A DNA stretch of 64,000 nt, taken from contig JAQJZZ010000014.1 of assembly GCA_030077755.1 (NCBI GenBank), positions 3,224,001 through 3,288,000 on the forward strand, given 5' to 3'. The first letter of the stretch is position 1. Every line of letters begins with the position of its first letter. This DNA comes from Filosporella fistucella. Its lineage: Eukaryota > Ascomycota > Leotiomycetes > Helotiales. This document shows, in pieces, positions 1 through 11,938 of this stretch. Under the pieces are notes generated by a model that did not search any database, had not been told where the DNA came from, and saw nothing but the letters and a program-made list of their open reading frames with translations. The position numbers and the translations under genes are program-made.

Positions 1-1011
1 GTGACGAATCGAGGAGGATGTAGATTGAGGCGGGCTTTGAGATGAAATGATGGCAGAACGGCAGAGAATTATGATATCATTGATTTGATGGCATGGCTTG
101 CGAATGAATAAGGACTGATAGATGCTTTTTGTATGGAGTTGGATGGGAAAGTGTTTGTATCTGTAGATTGATAGGGAATGAATATTTTGCATTGGACGTT
201 TATACTCTACTTGCTAGTGACTCTTGCTTCGTCGAACACGAAATATAAATCTCAAAGGTATTTACAGACACCACATATGGTAATTTATGAACTCGCTTTT
301 CCCCTATCTTCGCTTTAGAAATTTAGAAGTTTGGGGTAGCAAATATTACAACCTCGCCATTTAGATGACGGAAAATGTGTCGTTCCTCGCACCAGGCGTG
401 CTAGATCAAAATAAAAAATGAAAGATCCTTATGGACAGACTAAAACACTCATAATGTGCCAGGTTTCTGCGAATTTTCAAACGTATTTCTTTCTCGCCTT
501 CGGCGCCAGAGGTGCCAAAGGTGCCTAGCCTCGTAAATCGCCCTGAGAGCTCTGAGCGTTCTGAGCGCTTTATGCGAATTGGGCATTTACTGCCTACTCA
601 TGAACATATGATTTTTCCGGAAAGGTTTTGCCTGCCAAGTATCATGATAATTATCGGAGAGTATGGGAACAAGAAGAAGGGAGGTCTGAGGGGTAGTAGT
701 GGGCAAGCCATAGGGTTGTGGTACTGTAGACCGTGTGGAGATGTGATTAAGTTTTTGATGAAAGTATATTTGAAGTGTGGGGGGAAGCGAAAGTATAATG
801 CCGAAAGGGAGAGGTAGGTTACCTAGCTTGAATCGGGGGTGGTGAGCAGAAGAGTACTTTTTAGATGCGATACTAGAGCACTTAGAATCTGTTTTGAGTA
901 ATTGATCCTCTCATAGGAGCGTTCATGGAACAAACGTCGCCTCTCGAAACACCTCTGGAAAATCATCATAATTATATCCTAAAATATTTGTCTATTTCTG
1001 CCATAATCTCA
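1..1011. other. intergenic, no gene recognised
   Basis: I see no open frame with coding character on either strand. A 101-codon frame at 512-817 has no recognisable domain or splice partners. The stretch from about 900 is probably the 3' flank of the minus-strand acyltransferase that ends at 1012. Confidence 0.5.
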
Positions 1012-2391
1012 TCAACTCCTAAACCAAACATCTATCCTCTTCGCCAGCGCCACACACCTATTATCAATATATATCGTATAATAATGCGCTGCTCCCACAA
1101 CCATACACCCAAGCACCATCCCCGTAATCCACCACGCAACATGAAAAGCCCAAACATCAGTCCCCAAAGCCAGACTACTGTCCCCATACTCCCTCCCACT
1201 CAGCACCTTGAACAGCGTATCCCTCAATGGATTCCTAAATAACTGATACACAGTCTCATGTAACAGATACAACGCAAACGAGATCTTACCTAGGTACTGG
1301 ATAGGTCTCGTATTAAGTGGCTGTTGAAGAAGTGGTGATTGAGAAATAGCGAAGACGAGGAGAGCCGACCCAACGGATTTTATGCTCATGTGTGAGATAT
1401 CCCAATTTTCGCCCCAGTGAGCTGGTTGCAGAGAGTTTAAGAAGGCGTAGCCCGCTGGGAGATGGCCGTCTAGACCGAGACAGAGGAGGTAGTAGCCTGC
1501 TGTGAAGGAGAGGGAGATGGTGATCCGGGAGAGGGTAAGGTGATTTCGGGCGGTGAAAGAGGTGTACCAATTCTTGGTAGATGTATTGAAGGTAAGCGGC
1601 AATGTTGAAAGCTGGTTAGAGGTGATCCTCTCCTCGTCGTGGAATTCTGCCATATCGAACTCACTATCTGGATTCTCGTCCAGAGATGGAGAAGGAGGAT
1701 TCGCCCTCTCAGCTAGCCAGAGACCCCATATAAAACCAAAGATATCCCAGTTTCCGTACCATAGAAAGAAAGACGCCATGAGAGGTAACATCGTAAGTCT
1801 TGCTCTTACTCTCCATGTCGAAAGCCCGATAATGAGGAGATACACCACATTTGAGCCGCGGAACTCATACGGCATTGTCCACAACTGCCCGTTCAAACTC
1901 CCACGGTATTGAAACGCGATAATATTGATACAATTCGCCATAAACCCAAAAATATATCTAATATGCGCCCATGGATTCGACCACGGTTTAGGCAGCGTAG
2001 CAAGGAAATCCTCTTCAAAATTCCACGTAAACAGATTAAAGAAGTACAAAACTTGCGCTAGAGAAGCAGTCACGAGAACGGGGAGATATATCCTGAATAT
2101 CCTGCGTATTATCGCAGAGGAAACCCGATCTAGGAATTGCCCTGTGTTTCGCGCTTTGAGAAGAGAGATGGAGATGGCGTAGCCGGAGATAATCATGAAG
2201 AGCGTGACCATTCCTTGGGCAGAAAAGAGGATCCTGAAGGGTGGGAGTTGGAGGATGTGACGGTTTGCTTCGGGAGGGTCGGCCCAGTAGGATATAAATG
2301 GGTGCCAGATGTCGCTCATGAAGAGATGGTCGAAGGCTACGATGGCGGCAGCTATGCCTCTGAGGCCGTCCAGCCATTTGGTGCGTGGCAT
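1012..2391 (-). CDS. acyltransferase 3 family membrane protein
   Basis: This single-exon frame encodes 459 residues starting MPRTKWLDGLRGIAA. The opening 'LDGLRGIAA..V...H' is the hallmark N-terminus of the acyltransferase 3 family (Pfam PF01757), where the first membrane helix carries a conserved Arg and the His. About ten hydrophobic segments follow, among them 'GMVTLFMIISGYAIS' near residue 60 and a run 'YLGKISFALYLLHETVY' near residue 375, which is the conserved family C-terminal helix with its Leu-His pair. Members transfer acetyl or other acyl groups to sugars, lipids or small metabolites at a membrane. The substrate cannot be read from sequence. The start is the first ATG and no intron is needed. 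The acidic loop around residues 230-260 is probably variable and lies outside the membrane. Family call is firm; the physiological role is unknown. Confidence 0.9.
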   Translation of the reverse strand: MPRTKWLDGLRGIAAAIVAFDHLFMSDIWHPFISYWADPPEANRHILQLPPFRILFSAQGMVTLFMIISGYAISISLLKARNTGQFLDRVSSAIIRRIFRIYLPVLVTASLAQVLYFFNLFTWNFEEDFLATLPKPWSNPWAHIRYIFGFMANCINIIAFQYRGSLNGQLWTMPYEFRGSNVVYLLIIGLSTWRVRARLTMLPLMASFFLWYGNWDIFGFIWGLWLAERANPPSPSLDENPDSEFDMAEFHDEERITSNQLSTLPLTFNTSTKNWYTSFTARNHLTLSRITISLSFTAGYYLLCLGLDGHLPAGYAFLNSLQPAHWGENWDISHMSIKSVGSALLVFAISQSPLLQQPLNTRPIQYLGKISFALYLLHETVYQLFRNPLRDTLFKVLSGREYGDSSLALGTDVWAFHVAWWITGMVLGCMVVGAAHYYTIYIDNRCVALAKRIDVWFRS

Positions 2392-3375
2392 TTTGGGGTA
2401 TGGTGAAGGTAGGTCCCCTGAGCTTTCTTCTCTCTTCTCTAGCTTTTGCTATCGAACCATATTACTTCTAATCGAGTCCATCAAACAAATATCATGAACG
2501 ACAGTCTAAAAAATCAAAACATTCATCGTGAAGATATAAGGGATAGCTCAGCCTCGCAGTCAATCAGTCACAGGCAGGCAGCACTAGGCTGGCTCCCTGA
2601 GAAACGGAGTCCAGAAATAAACTGCTGCAGGGTTTTTCTAGCGCTTATTGATGCTGCTGTGGCACAGGACTTGGCTACACGAGATTCATTTATACGGGGC
2701 TGCTCAAAGGATTATTGGTGTGTTGATTGCCTGTATTTTCGCTTGGTGGCCCTATAAGAGTCGTGGAGTGCCCCCTGAAAAGTGGCAAATTAGGCTTTAG
2801 ATTGGAGTCGGAGATGGGATGGGGTAGCGAGAACAAGCGGTTTTGATTAATATCTTGGAGTCATAGACTTAGGATTTTCTCATAAACAACAAGAAGCTTG
2901 ACTACATGATTCAGGATTTCAATCAGAGGTTCTCAGGAATTTGTGATATCTTCATACATATTTGTATCTTTCTGAAGAGGTTGGATTAGTAATTTGCTTG
3001 GAATTTTCTACCATGCCACATTACCAAGCTTATCTGCTTCACCCCCTGAAAAATACCCCGCCAAGTCGAGCGCATAATCCTCGAAAATCACCACTGTCAA
3101 TTTTTATTAGGCTTTTTGTTATTGAATTTACGCTCTTTCTTTATGTCTTGGGCTCGCCAGTCATTTGACTACTTGTGTTGTTGAACCCGTATGAATATTG
3201 ACAAAGAAGCCTCTGTGCGATCTGGATCGTACAATGGATTGAACCGATTCGGAGAATATGGACCATGTTGCTGAACAATGAGCAATGAATTGATTCTTTC
3301 CTTTCTCACTCTGTCACTCGTCTCTCATAGAATGGCATCAAGCCAACATCAATCCAAATTTTGATAGCCACAACC
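2392..3375. other. intergenic between divergently oriented genes
   Basis: About 1 kb between the acyltransferase start and the first exon of the zincin-like gene. Both genes read outward, so the promoters of both should lie here. No coding frame or repeat stands out. Confidence 0.5.
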
Positions 3376-5939
3376 ATGAGCAATCCCGCATCAGAAGATC
3401 CCGACACCTTTCCCCCTAAACTCGGCACTCATCCCAAATTTCCCAATCACTCGGGTTACACACCAACTTCTCCTTCTTTCCCACGATTTCTTCCCTTTCC
3501 TTTGAACCTCCACCACCTGCAACGGATCTTCCAATTACAGAACGTATCCGATTTCAAAGAGAAAGACTTCGGGAATTCACGACTCGCGAACTAAGCGATC
3601 TAGATTGTGTGACTGAGAGGGACTTGAAGAGGGCTAACCTAACAGGGCCGTTACACAAAATATTGGAGAGAAAGAACTGGGAAGGGGAGAATTGGAAACT
3701 TGCAGTAGGTGTGAGAAGGAAGGGTTTTTATCCATTGCCGGTGAGAGGGAGTAAATTGGGAGGATACAGTGGCGATTGTGAGTTTTCATCTCGAGAAGAC
3801 TTGGGGAAAGGACAAGCGCTGATCTGGAAATTAGGGACGGCACATAATGACGATGTCTGGAGGAGGATATACCCAAGTTTACTCTTAGCATCGAGGATTT
3901 TGGGAAGCGTCCATCTGCTGCCTTGGGTAAGTCAGGATACCTTACTCTTATCAATTGAGCATTGAATTCTGATACATTTTCAAGATGAGAGCTCTTATAA
4001 TCAACCCCAAAAAGCCTATCGATCCCAACAGAATCCCACCTCCCGAGAGCCCACCCCCCAAGAAGCCAGTTCGTCCCTTAATATCGATTCACAATACTCC
4101 CTATCTAAGCCTTGCAGAACAAGAAGAAACCCGTCTTCTCCTAGACCAGAGGTTTGAGCAGATGACTCAACCACCATTCAACTTCCAGTTATGCTTCTTT
4201 ACAAACGGCGAGGATCCATTCACTGGAAAAAAGGACGATGAATGGAAGTTTCAAGGCGGGACAGGATTCTCCAAAAAGAAATCTAAGCTTTATACGTTTT
4301 TGAACAGCCGGAAATTTACGCCTTTGTTTAGGGTTGATTTGACTCAAGCCGAGCGGATGGGTGTTGAGTGGAGCTTGGCGAACTTAATCTGTCATGAACT
4401 AATGGTAGGTAATTGCCTAACATTTTTTTTTTGGATTGTACTGGTCTAATTGTGCGTAGCATGCTTTATGGATTGTGCATATTGATATAACAGGAGTCCC
4501 GGAAATGGAGGAGCCGTACTGGGAGAATGATGCCATTTGTGAGCTCGGATTTTCATTTGAACAGCAGGTATGTTACATCTCTATTGTGATGCCCAAGTGC
4601 TGATTCCATTGTCAGATCTTTGGAGGAGCCGCTGAAGATATGATAAAATATTATTACCTCCAATCTCCTCTAGGTTTCTTTTTGAACATGGAAACTCAGA
4701 GCATCGGATATAGTAATAAGATCAGTCTCAGTGGTGTTATCCTGCGGACCCCACTACTATCAACTACGTAGACATCTTTTCCCATTAAAGCTTCTTTCTT
4801 AGAAGATATCCAGCAAGAAAACATGTGGGTGAGCGAACAGAATCGCCATGGAAGTAAAAGGAGAAGCACTAATATAATATGCCTAGAACATTGGAATTCG
4901 AGGATATGGTACCCAATCCTTGCATGCTCGCTATGTAGACCAAGGAGTACAGACTCGATATTCAGGGTTAAGTCCAGGAAATATTGTCGACCCGAAATTC
5001 GATATCATAGCCCAAAATAGAAGCTATCTTCCCCGAAATTTCGTGCAAATCGTCCGGTGGAAGATGAATCAAGTAATAACCACCTCGGCCCTTGCGGCCA
5101 ATCCTTATCAAAGGGCGATTCTGGATGTTGGGCGCAAGATTATAAATAATGCTATTTTCGAAGACGAGTTTTGGTATTCTACTAAAGAAATGCAGGAATA
5201 TCTGGAACTTATGGTTGAGAATATCAAAGCAGGTATGGGGCGGACAAATGGGAACAACGCAACAATTATTCTCAATGACTGGGTATTTTTCATCAAAACG
5301 GCTCGAGAGAAGCATCTCTCAGCGACCCTCGCATTACTCGATATTGAACATACCAATGGCGCGTACGATAGTGCACGTCATGCCGATTTACTACATTGGA
5401 ATCGTGGCACACGAGTCTATGTTAAGTCACTGCTCGATGTAGTAACCAACGGCAGTACCCAATCACGACAGCTCGAAGCCGAACTTTACCACCTTGAATT
5501 AAGTAGAATGCTGCTCTGGTGCCCAAATGATACCTCGCCAATCCGCGGCACCGTCTCTGATATAAATACAATGATCTCGATTGAGGATGAGATCAAGACA
5601 GGAAATTTCGATACAGCCGCTAACAATATCTCCAGTTTTCTTGCCAGGGAATCTTCTATTTTCGCCGAAGCAGTGATTAGACTGATGATCGAGAAATTAC
5701 CAACGTCAGCTGACGAAAACTCTAAGTTGCTAGCTGATCAATGAAAGAAGGGAGAAAGGATGCTAGATGAATTGTGGCTGGTTATTGAGAGGATGAGGCA
5801 GCAAGAAATTAATAGGCCAGGCTGCTTGGCAGCGCTGGACAAATGGATACCCCTTTTTGAGGGGAGGACACAATTTATCACCCAAAAGAGAAATCAGTTG
5901 AACGTGTTAGCGGGGAACATGCCTTCGCAGATTCCATGA
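3376..5939 (+). pseudogene. zincin-like (HExxH) protein gene with in-frame stops
   Basis: My exon model is 3376-3454, 3541-3926, 3985-4404, 4460-4567, 4616-4712, 4791-4828 and 4887 onward. Donors GTAAGT (3927), GTAGGT (4405), GTATGT (4568) and GTGAGC (4829, with a CACTAAT branch) are good; the first donor (GTTACA, 3455) is weak. The 55-nt intron 4405-4459 splits a metal-binding motif: exon 3 ends 'CHELM' and exon 4 begins 'HALWIVH', giving HELMH, followed by 'ICELGFSFEQQIFGG', where a Glu could be the third zinc ligand. An in-frame TAG at 4769-4771 must be removed by a 78-nt intron (4713-4790) or it ends the protein. A TGA at 5742-5744 stops the last exon, yet the same frame continues with helical, coding-like sequence (LDELWLVIERMRQQE) for 64 codons to a stop at 5937-5939. 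I therefore call it a decaying gene. The alternative is a functional, shortened protein ending at 5744. I recognise the protein only as a fungal putative metallopeptidase-like family. Confidence 0.6.
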
Positions 5940-6889
5940 AACTGGGAAACGCGCGTGGGAGAAAAGTCATAAATTTTCAATTAAGTATATAAGGATAATG
6001 ATTCTGGGATCTCGGATGAAGAGTATTTATTGCATTAGCGATGAGCATATCATTGCGACAGTGAATAAACTCGAAATGGAAATAGAATCCTAACAACCTA
6101 TAGCTTTATCGGCCAAGACACTGGAAGTCTAATTCTAGTGCAAGTGAGAAAAAATCAGAAATGATGAGTGACACAAAACCTGAGACTTTAATATTTAATA
6201 TTTCGTGAAGCTACAGCTTCAAATTCCATGGCCTGTGAGCTCACAGATTTTGACAGAACATAGGAGGCACCCTGTATCGCGGTGAATAGCACAGCCATGA
6301 GCAACAGAGACTTCTGTGTTCTTGCCATCGACTCTACGTACTCCGGTAGCAGGAATCAAGATTCACACGTATGGACAGCGCCCCCCAACGAAATACTGAT
6401 GCTTCTATTGTTGGCTCTCCCAGACTCAAGAGCTACAGTCCACTCGTCGACTCCAATTTTCAAAATTGGCCTCCTGATCTACGAGTATGCGATTAGTTCC
6501 GAAGTTGTTCAAATTTCATCATTCAGTTAAAAATCGCCAAATCCCGACGAGTTTCAAGGCTGTGGGGCTCGGCACAATGAATCATACAAAAGCAAGATCG
6601 ATACACTTATACAAGTTTCGAGATCTTGGCGAACTAGAAAGAAGCAATAAATGAACAAAAACGCCTCTGAGTATTCTCCATAATATCAGGGTTAGCGTGA
6701 GTATTCACGTGACCGAGAATTGTAAGGTGTGCTAGGTAGAGAAACGTTTACATGAGGCAGCTTAGAGCTGGTTCAACCACCGTCAGGCTCCTCACAGTCG
6801 GCTCTAGATCATTTTTCGTAAGATTTCGAACTGGAATTGAGCAGATCTAACGTTTGCTTTACTTGTCTTTGGGACCAGCAATTGTGACC
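5940..6889. other. intergenic, no gene recognised
   Basis: AT-rich stretch between the zincin-like gene and the F-box gene. An 82-codon frame at 6282-6530 has no domain or splice context and is left out. The F-box promoter should lie in the right half. Confidence 0.5.
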
Positions 6890-8668
6890 ATGGACCCAGA
6901 TTTTGCATCGCTTCTATATTTGCTCCAAAAAACAGCCGCGTCTCCCCCGAAACTGAGGCACGACATTGGCTATGATTTGAGTCCACTTCCACTTACATTC
7001 GATGGGGATTTTCAGGTCGGAGATTCTTTCCCAGTTGGTGATCTATCGAACCTGCCACCGGAAATTCTGGTTGCAGTCGTTGCCAACCTCGACGCTCCAT
7101 CATTGGCATCATTTGCCCAAGTCAGCAAATTATGCCGGCAATTGGCACGATCTAATCAATTCCAACATGTCACCTTAACTTATGACGATTCGAGTTGGGG
7201 TATAATCGATCTGCTTTTGAGAGAGCAGGAGGACCGTTTGGCCGACCACAGCTCAACAAGTACAGCCACGCTTGGGAGCTGTATTCGCCGACTTACAATC
7301 TCAACGGTTCGCCAAAACATAACAACGAAGCACCGAGTCTCGGTAGTGCGTGGTAATGGAATGCATTTTGGAGATGATTTTTTTGCGTTGTCCGGATTTG
7401 AACGGACCAGCCGCTGTGCCGAAGCATTATCCTCTTACGATTTATATTCTCAAGGTCTCTCACTTCTCATTAGTGACAGTAGAACACTCCCAAATTTGGA
7501 TTTCGTTGACTGGCGAGACTTCACGCCACCTGCTCCAATATTCTTTGAGAACCTTTCGCAGTCAAAAGTCCGACATATCAGATTCACAGAGTCCAGGTTT
7601 GAGCATTTACTCAACTATATACCAGCACAATCTGACGGTGATTGGAAGATTCGGAGTCTCAATATCAAGGCAGACCTGGGATTCCCAGTAACAAATTTAG
7701 CTCCGTACCCAATTTTTGAGCACTGTTCCCCACACTTAGAGACTCTTATTTGGGCAGCTGCGTCTCCTCACGTCCAGCCTCCACCACTCAGTGGAGGTAT
7801 GCGTCCATTTTCCAAGTTACGAAAGCTAAGCTTGCGGGGTATGAAATTGGTCGAGCCCGCTATCTTAGACATGTTGCTCACTGATCGTTTGACAACACTG
7901 GCGGTGCAAGTGGGGAAATATGCTGTCCCAGGATTTGCAGAACATGACTATGATGGTTTGGACGAGTGCCTCGGAGCTCGTGGGACAATCCCCTCACTCC
8001 AAACCTTAATACTAGATGCACCTGTTTGGGGCCGGGGAACACTGAGATTTTTGAAATCGAATACGCATGTCGTCAAGCTGCAGTTGCCAGCGCTGATCGA
8101 GTTTGATATTTTGAGACAGACTATGCTACCTCTCTTAGCATCATCTTTCTCTAATTTGGAATCGCTTCTTCTTACACTAATGATCAAGCATCACCCGAAA
8201 AACGTCGAAGAAATAATTCCCCGCGCTATTGGAAACCTGGTTAGCCTAAAGCAACTGTGTTTGGATTTTGCGGATTGTAGAGGATTTAGAAACTACCAAA
8301 AGTCCGACAACCAAATCATTCGACAGCTTCTGTCGAATCTTAAGCATCTCAACAAACTCGCTCTCACTGGTGAGTGGTATGCCCCGAATGCTCGCGACAC
8401 ATCTGCACTATCGATAGAGCAGTCTTTAGCTGGTCTTCCATTCCAGCAGCAGAAAGAGATCCGCGGGCAGGCACATCGCGAGCAAATGTTGGTCGAAGCC
8501 GAAATATATGGTTCTGTCTTCCCACACTTAGAGTGGGCGTGCCTTGGCCATTATCAAATTGGCATTACCAAAGATGGCGAGAAACCAAAAGTCAAGCTTT
8601 TACGATCCGAGCGTGAAGATCACCAGGCACAAATACAGAAGATATTTGGTTGGTGGGAGACGTACTAG
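6890..8668 (+). CDS. F-box protein with leucine-rich C-terminal region
   Basis: The frame encodes 592 residues from the first ATG at 6890 (MDPDFASLLYLLQK). Residues 52-90 carry an F-box: 'LSNLPPEILVAVVANLD', then 'SLASFAQVSKLCRQLA', the usual Leu-Pro-x-Glu-Ile and following helix. F-box proteins bind Skp1 and bring substrates to SCF ubiquitin ligases in the cytoplasm or nucleus. The remainder is rich in leucine-spaced segments ('FSKLRKLSLRGMKL', 'FSNLESLLLTLMIK', 'NLKHLNKLALTGEW') like the irregular LRR-type repeats of fungal F-box proteins, which probably recognise the substrate. No intron is needed and the frame is intact. Upstream in-frame codons lack an ATG, so the start is well supported. 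The substrate is unknown. Confidence 0.88.
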   Translation: MDPDFASLLYLLQKTAASPPKLRHDIGYDLSPLPLTFDGDFQVGDSFPVGDLSNLPPEILVAVVANLDAPSLASFAQVSKLCRQLARSNQFQHVTLTYDDSSWGIIDLLLREQEDRLADHSSTSTATLGSCIRRLTISTVRQNITTKHRVSVVRGNGMHFGDDFFALSGFERTSRCAEALSSYDLYSQGLSLLISDSRTLPNLDFVDWRDFTPPAPIFFENLSQSKVRHIRFTESRFEHLLNYIPAQSDGDWKIRSLNIKADLGFPVTNLAPYPIFEHCSPHLETLIWAAASPHVQPPPLSGGMRPFSKLRKLSLRGMKLVEPAILDMLLTDRLTTLAVQVGKYAVPGFAEHDYDGLDECLGARGTIPSLQTLILDAPVWGRGTLRFLKSNTHVVKLQLPALIEFDILRQTMLPLLASSFSNLESLLLTLMIKHHPKNVEEIIPRAIGNLVSLKQLCLDFADCRGFRNYQKSDNQIIRQLLSNLKHLNKLALTGEWYAPNARDTSALSIEQSLAGLPFQQQKEIRGQAHREQMLVEAEIYGSVFPHLEWACLGHYQIGITKDGEKPKVKLLRSEREDHQAQIQKIFGWWETY

Positions 8669-9191
8669 CTTGTATCTTCCAGACTTTGCAAACTGAGTGC
8701 TATAGTGTCGCGGTATGGAGACTGGGACAGCTAGCTAAAGCCCCAAAATTCAGCACACATTTACTGAAATCTCGATCTTGAATCAAGTCCACCTTTCTCA
8801 CATCCAAGAGAAGCACAACTAGCTTTGTGTAGTGATTTGACGATAGATTATGATGCTTGACAGCAATACCAGCTTGAGGTGTAGAAGATCTTCTCGATAA
8901 TAAAAGGGAAAATAAGACGTAAAATGAAGAGATGTAGGCCATCCAGGTATTGGAAATCAACAAATGTGGGTAAATGTTGCTGGTAAGTGGCTGAGCAGTG
9001 TCAATGGGCAGGGATATTACCAACACGATGGCAGCTTGCAACACAATGAGGAATTTTCAAACTCCTAAAAGTCCTGACAGCTTTGATAAAATATTCATCT
9101 ATACGGTCCCAACCCGGCTAAATCTATAAGCATTACTATGAAATAACGGATCTCCTTCTCAGCCCGCCCAAATCCCCATCTAGATATGCGA
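8669..9191. other. convergent intergenic region
   Basis: This lies between the 3' ends of the F-box gene (plus) and the ferric reductase gene (minus) and probably holds only their 3' untranslated regions. A 114-codon minus frame at 8700-9044 shows no domain. Confidence 0.5.
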
Positions 9192-10911
9192 TCACAATTC
9201 AAACACCTCCTCTTCAACTTGAAAATGACAGCCACTCCAGCTACTTCTCGCAGCCGCCTTCCGCACCTCATTGATCAATGCTCTAGGACCACACGCATTG
9301 ACAACGCTATCTAAACCTTGCCGTAACTCCCTCACTCTGCTAAAATACTCCAATAGATTTGGTCGACCATGCACGACAACTCCTGGACCAGCATAAGCGT
9401 ACGGGGTTTCCATCTCATGCTCCTGTAGAGAATCTGTGCCTGCCTCGTTGCCTCTAGAGGTGACATGTATAGTGATATCGAAAGTGACAGGCACGGATGC
9501 ATCAGCTAAGATTGTTGTGAAGACTCGCAACTCGTCTTCAAACCATTTGATATGTGACCGTTCTTTAACGACCCACAATAGATGGATGTGCCATAATTGT
9601 GGATTGTTCTTCACCAACAAACCTCTCTTGATGATGTGTGTTGCAATACTGATTCCAGGTGTGATGCCAATTCCACCAGCAATGAGGATCGTCACTGGAT
9701 GCAAACCCCATCGCACTCCTCCCACACCATAAGGTCCATCCATCCGAACTTTGATACCTGTTTTGATAACTGCCATTTCTGTCTCCGGAGTCATGACGCT
9801 TTCCATTGCAGAACCAACTCCTTTGTTGACGGCTATATGTTCGATATTGGCATCATTCCCAGAGGACAGCATCTGCACCTTCTTCGTGTACCTGCCCAAT
9901 CCTCTAATGGCCAGCACTGCCTCGGTATCTCCCGGGGCGGAGGCAATAGTAAATGGATGCCAATTCAGGAAGGATACACTTGGGATTTGAACCCAAGCAA
10001 TCTGTCCGGGATGCGAGACATTGATGCCCTTCACCTTGATTTTTGTGACATCTCCAGCGTACGGTGTGATCTCTGTGACTTCAGTGTAACGAAAGTTGTT
10101 GTAGAATCTGATGCCTCGATCAATGCCCCATAGAAGCAACCCTGGGAGCAGGAATTCGGGGCCCTTGGTGGCATGTATTAGGGCGCCAACCACAAATACA
10201 AAGAATAAAGCGTGTGCGTAGTAGAAAATCTCAAAAAATCGACGTCGAACAAAGTTCAATGATGTGAGGAACAATATCGCGAGAGCTGCCCATGCCAAAG
10301 TGCCAACCTGGATCCGCAAGTTTGCGAATGCTTCTGCGAGTTGATTTGTGTCGATGTCGTGTTTGGTGTTAAGAGCAAAATGGGTTGTAGCATGTGCGAC
10401 AGTTGCTAAGCCCAGCCAACGATGGTACATGAGTAGGGTTGCAGAAGGAATTCGAAGTACAATTGACAATAAGTTGCTACGTGATGCAAGAAGCAGTGTT
10501 AAACCACCATTCGCAATGCAAAGCCATCCATAAAGCTTATAGTCCGTAGAGTATTCAATGCTATTCCAGCTGAAAAGAAAATTTAGGCCGAATAGGACCA
10601 AAAATCGAATGGTATCTGGTACATGGTGGTTCGTAAGAAATGGAATAAAGGATGGGAGAGTGAGTAATTTATGCAGATAAGTTGCGATTTTGAAATGAGT
10701 CGGAGACGATTTCACAACTGGCCGCCCTAGCAATAAAGATGTTAGGAAAGTTCTGTGTATTAAGAATGCTTTTATCACCTCGAGACCGCAATTCTAGGAA
10801 GTATAGAGGCAGGTGGATGGCAGACTCTACGAGGAGAAGTCCAATGACGCTGGCGAAATAGATCCTTGCTGCAGTATACTGGTCCTCGACCACAGGCGTC
10901 ATGTCCACCAT
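9192..10911 (-). CDS. ferric/cupric reductase transmembrane protein (FRE family)
   Basis: Two exons, 10911-10779 and 10726-9192, are joined across a 52-nt intron (donor GTGATA, acceptor TTGCTAG) and give 555 residues. The N-terminal half has several membrane helices with the paired histidines of the ferric-reductase heme domain: 'YHRWLGLATVAHATTHF' near residue 145 and 'FEIFYYAHALFF...LIHAT' near residue 210. The C-terminal half has the FAD-binding 'HPFTIAS' motif and the NAD(P)-binding 'GGIGITPGIS' loop, and the domain ends at 'VNACGPRALINEVR', the usual Cys-Gly-Pro-x-x-Leu motif. Such enzymes move electrons from cytosolic NADPH across the plasma membrane to reduce iron or copper before uptake. 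The length is short for the family (often 600-700 residues), because the N-terminal extension is short and has no clear signal peptide. No iron permease or multicopper oxidase gene is adjacent. Confidence 0.92.
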
Positions 10912-11938
10912 GTTGACTTTTCAGATCGTTGCTAATCCCAAACTGGTTTTTTTGGATCTTAATGAAGTAGACAATTAATTGAAAGTACCAGATTCGAAGT
11001 TTCAGTGTTGGCTTTCTCGGAAGGAAGAAGTGTGTTGAATTCGAGGGAGCAAAACCCGAGAGAAACGGGAGTTAAATAAATATCAAGCAAATGGCTTTCA
11101 GCTATTTCGAGCATATTTAATATCAAATACCCAAGGCTGAGTATTATTACAAGAGTGTTTACTTTAGGGTAGGAGCTGCTGCGAATGAGTTTGGAATACT
11201 CTGCGCTTGGCAGCTGGAGTAAGCTCACAGATTCCAGCCACGTTGAGCGCGAATTGAAACTCGGTACACAGATGATGTAAGGTATGCAGAAGCATTTTGT
11301 ATTCCATCCTTGTATCGTTGGAATCTTATTTCATCTTTAAGGCTGATGAGGTGCAGTACTGCAGCACAGATATGCTGGCGGGCTGAAGCGATGGGTTGTG
11401 CCGTCTGTTTGGAGGATGTGGAATCATGATGTTGTGAGACCTTCGCCAATCAGCCGCCCCTTGAGCATGTGGAATCATGGACCATGTCATACTGTTCCAT
11501 GCACCACTTCTCGGATACACAATGGAATGGCTTTTCCAATGAGCCAAGCGACCTATCACTAACCGGATAAAAAGGAAAAGCCCATCGCAATAACACTTTG
11601 GAATCATTGCACCGTTTTGAGGCAGTGGTATTCACAACAAAGGGAGACAATTCCATGAAAAAAGCCACGGGCTGTGCAACCAAAATTACAAATCTTGGTG
11701 ACCATTCCAATAGTTGATGAAATGTCACTTAACTCACAGTTGATTTGAGTCTGGTCCAGATTTCCATGTATAAGTACCGTTCTGCTGTCAATCAGTCTTG
11801 CTTTCACCATCAATCACCTCAATTTCTTACTACCATCCTCATTTACCACTCCTGTGCACTCATTACATTTTTAGAGCATTTCCAAAAGTATTAGATCTCA
11901 GTTGATCTCAAGTTTCCCGACGCTCTCCCTTCATCACC
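10912..11938. other. divergent intergenic region
   Basis: About 1 kb between the starts of the ferric reductase (minus) and the small GPI-type protein (plus), so both promoters must lie here. The octamer GGAATCAT recurs near 11419, 11470 and 11601; I cannot tie it to a known factor. No gene is visible. Confidence 0.45.

Noticed and set aside
512..817. 101-codon frame near the window start
   Set aside because: Repetitive Ser/Glu-Arg start, no domain, no flanking exons.
9192..10778. Reading the ferric reductase from 10778 in one frame
   Set aside because: That frame begins inside a 52-nt intron; the true start is at 10911 and the splice restores the N-terminal helix.
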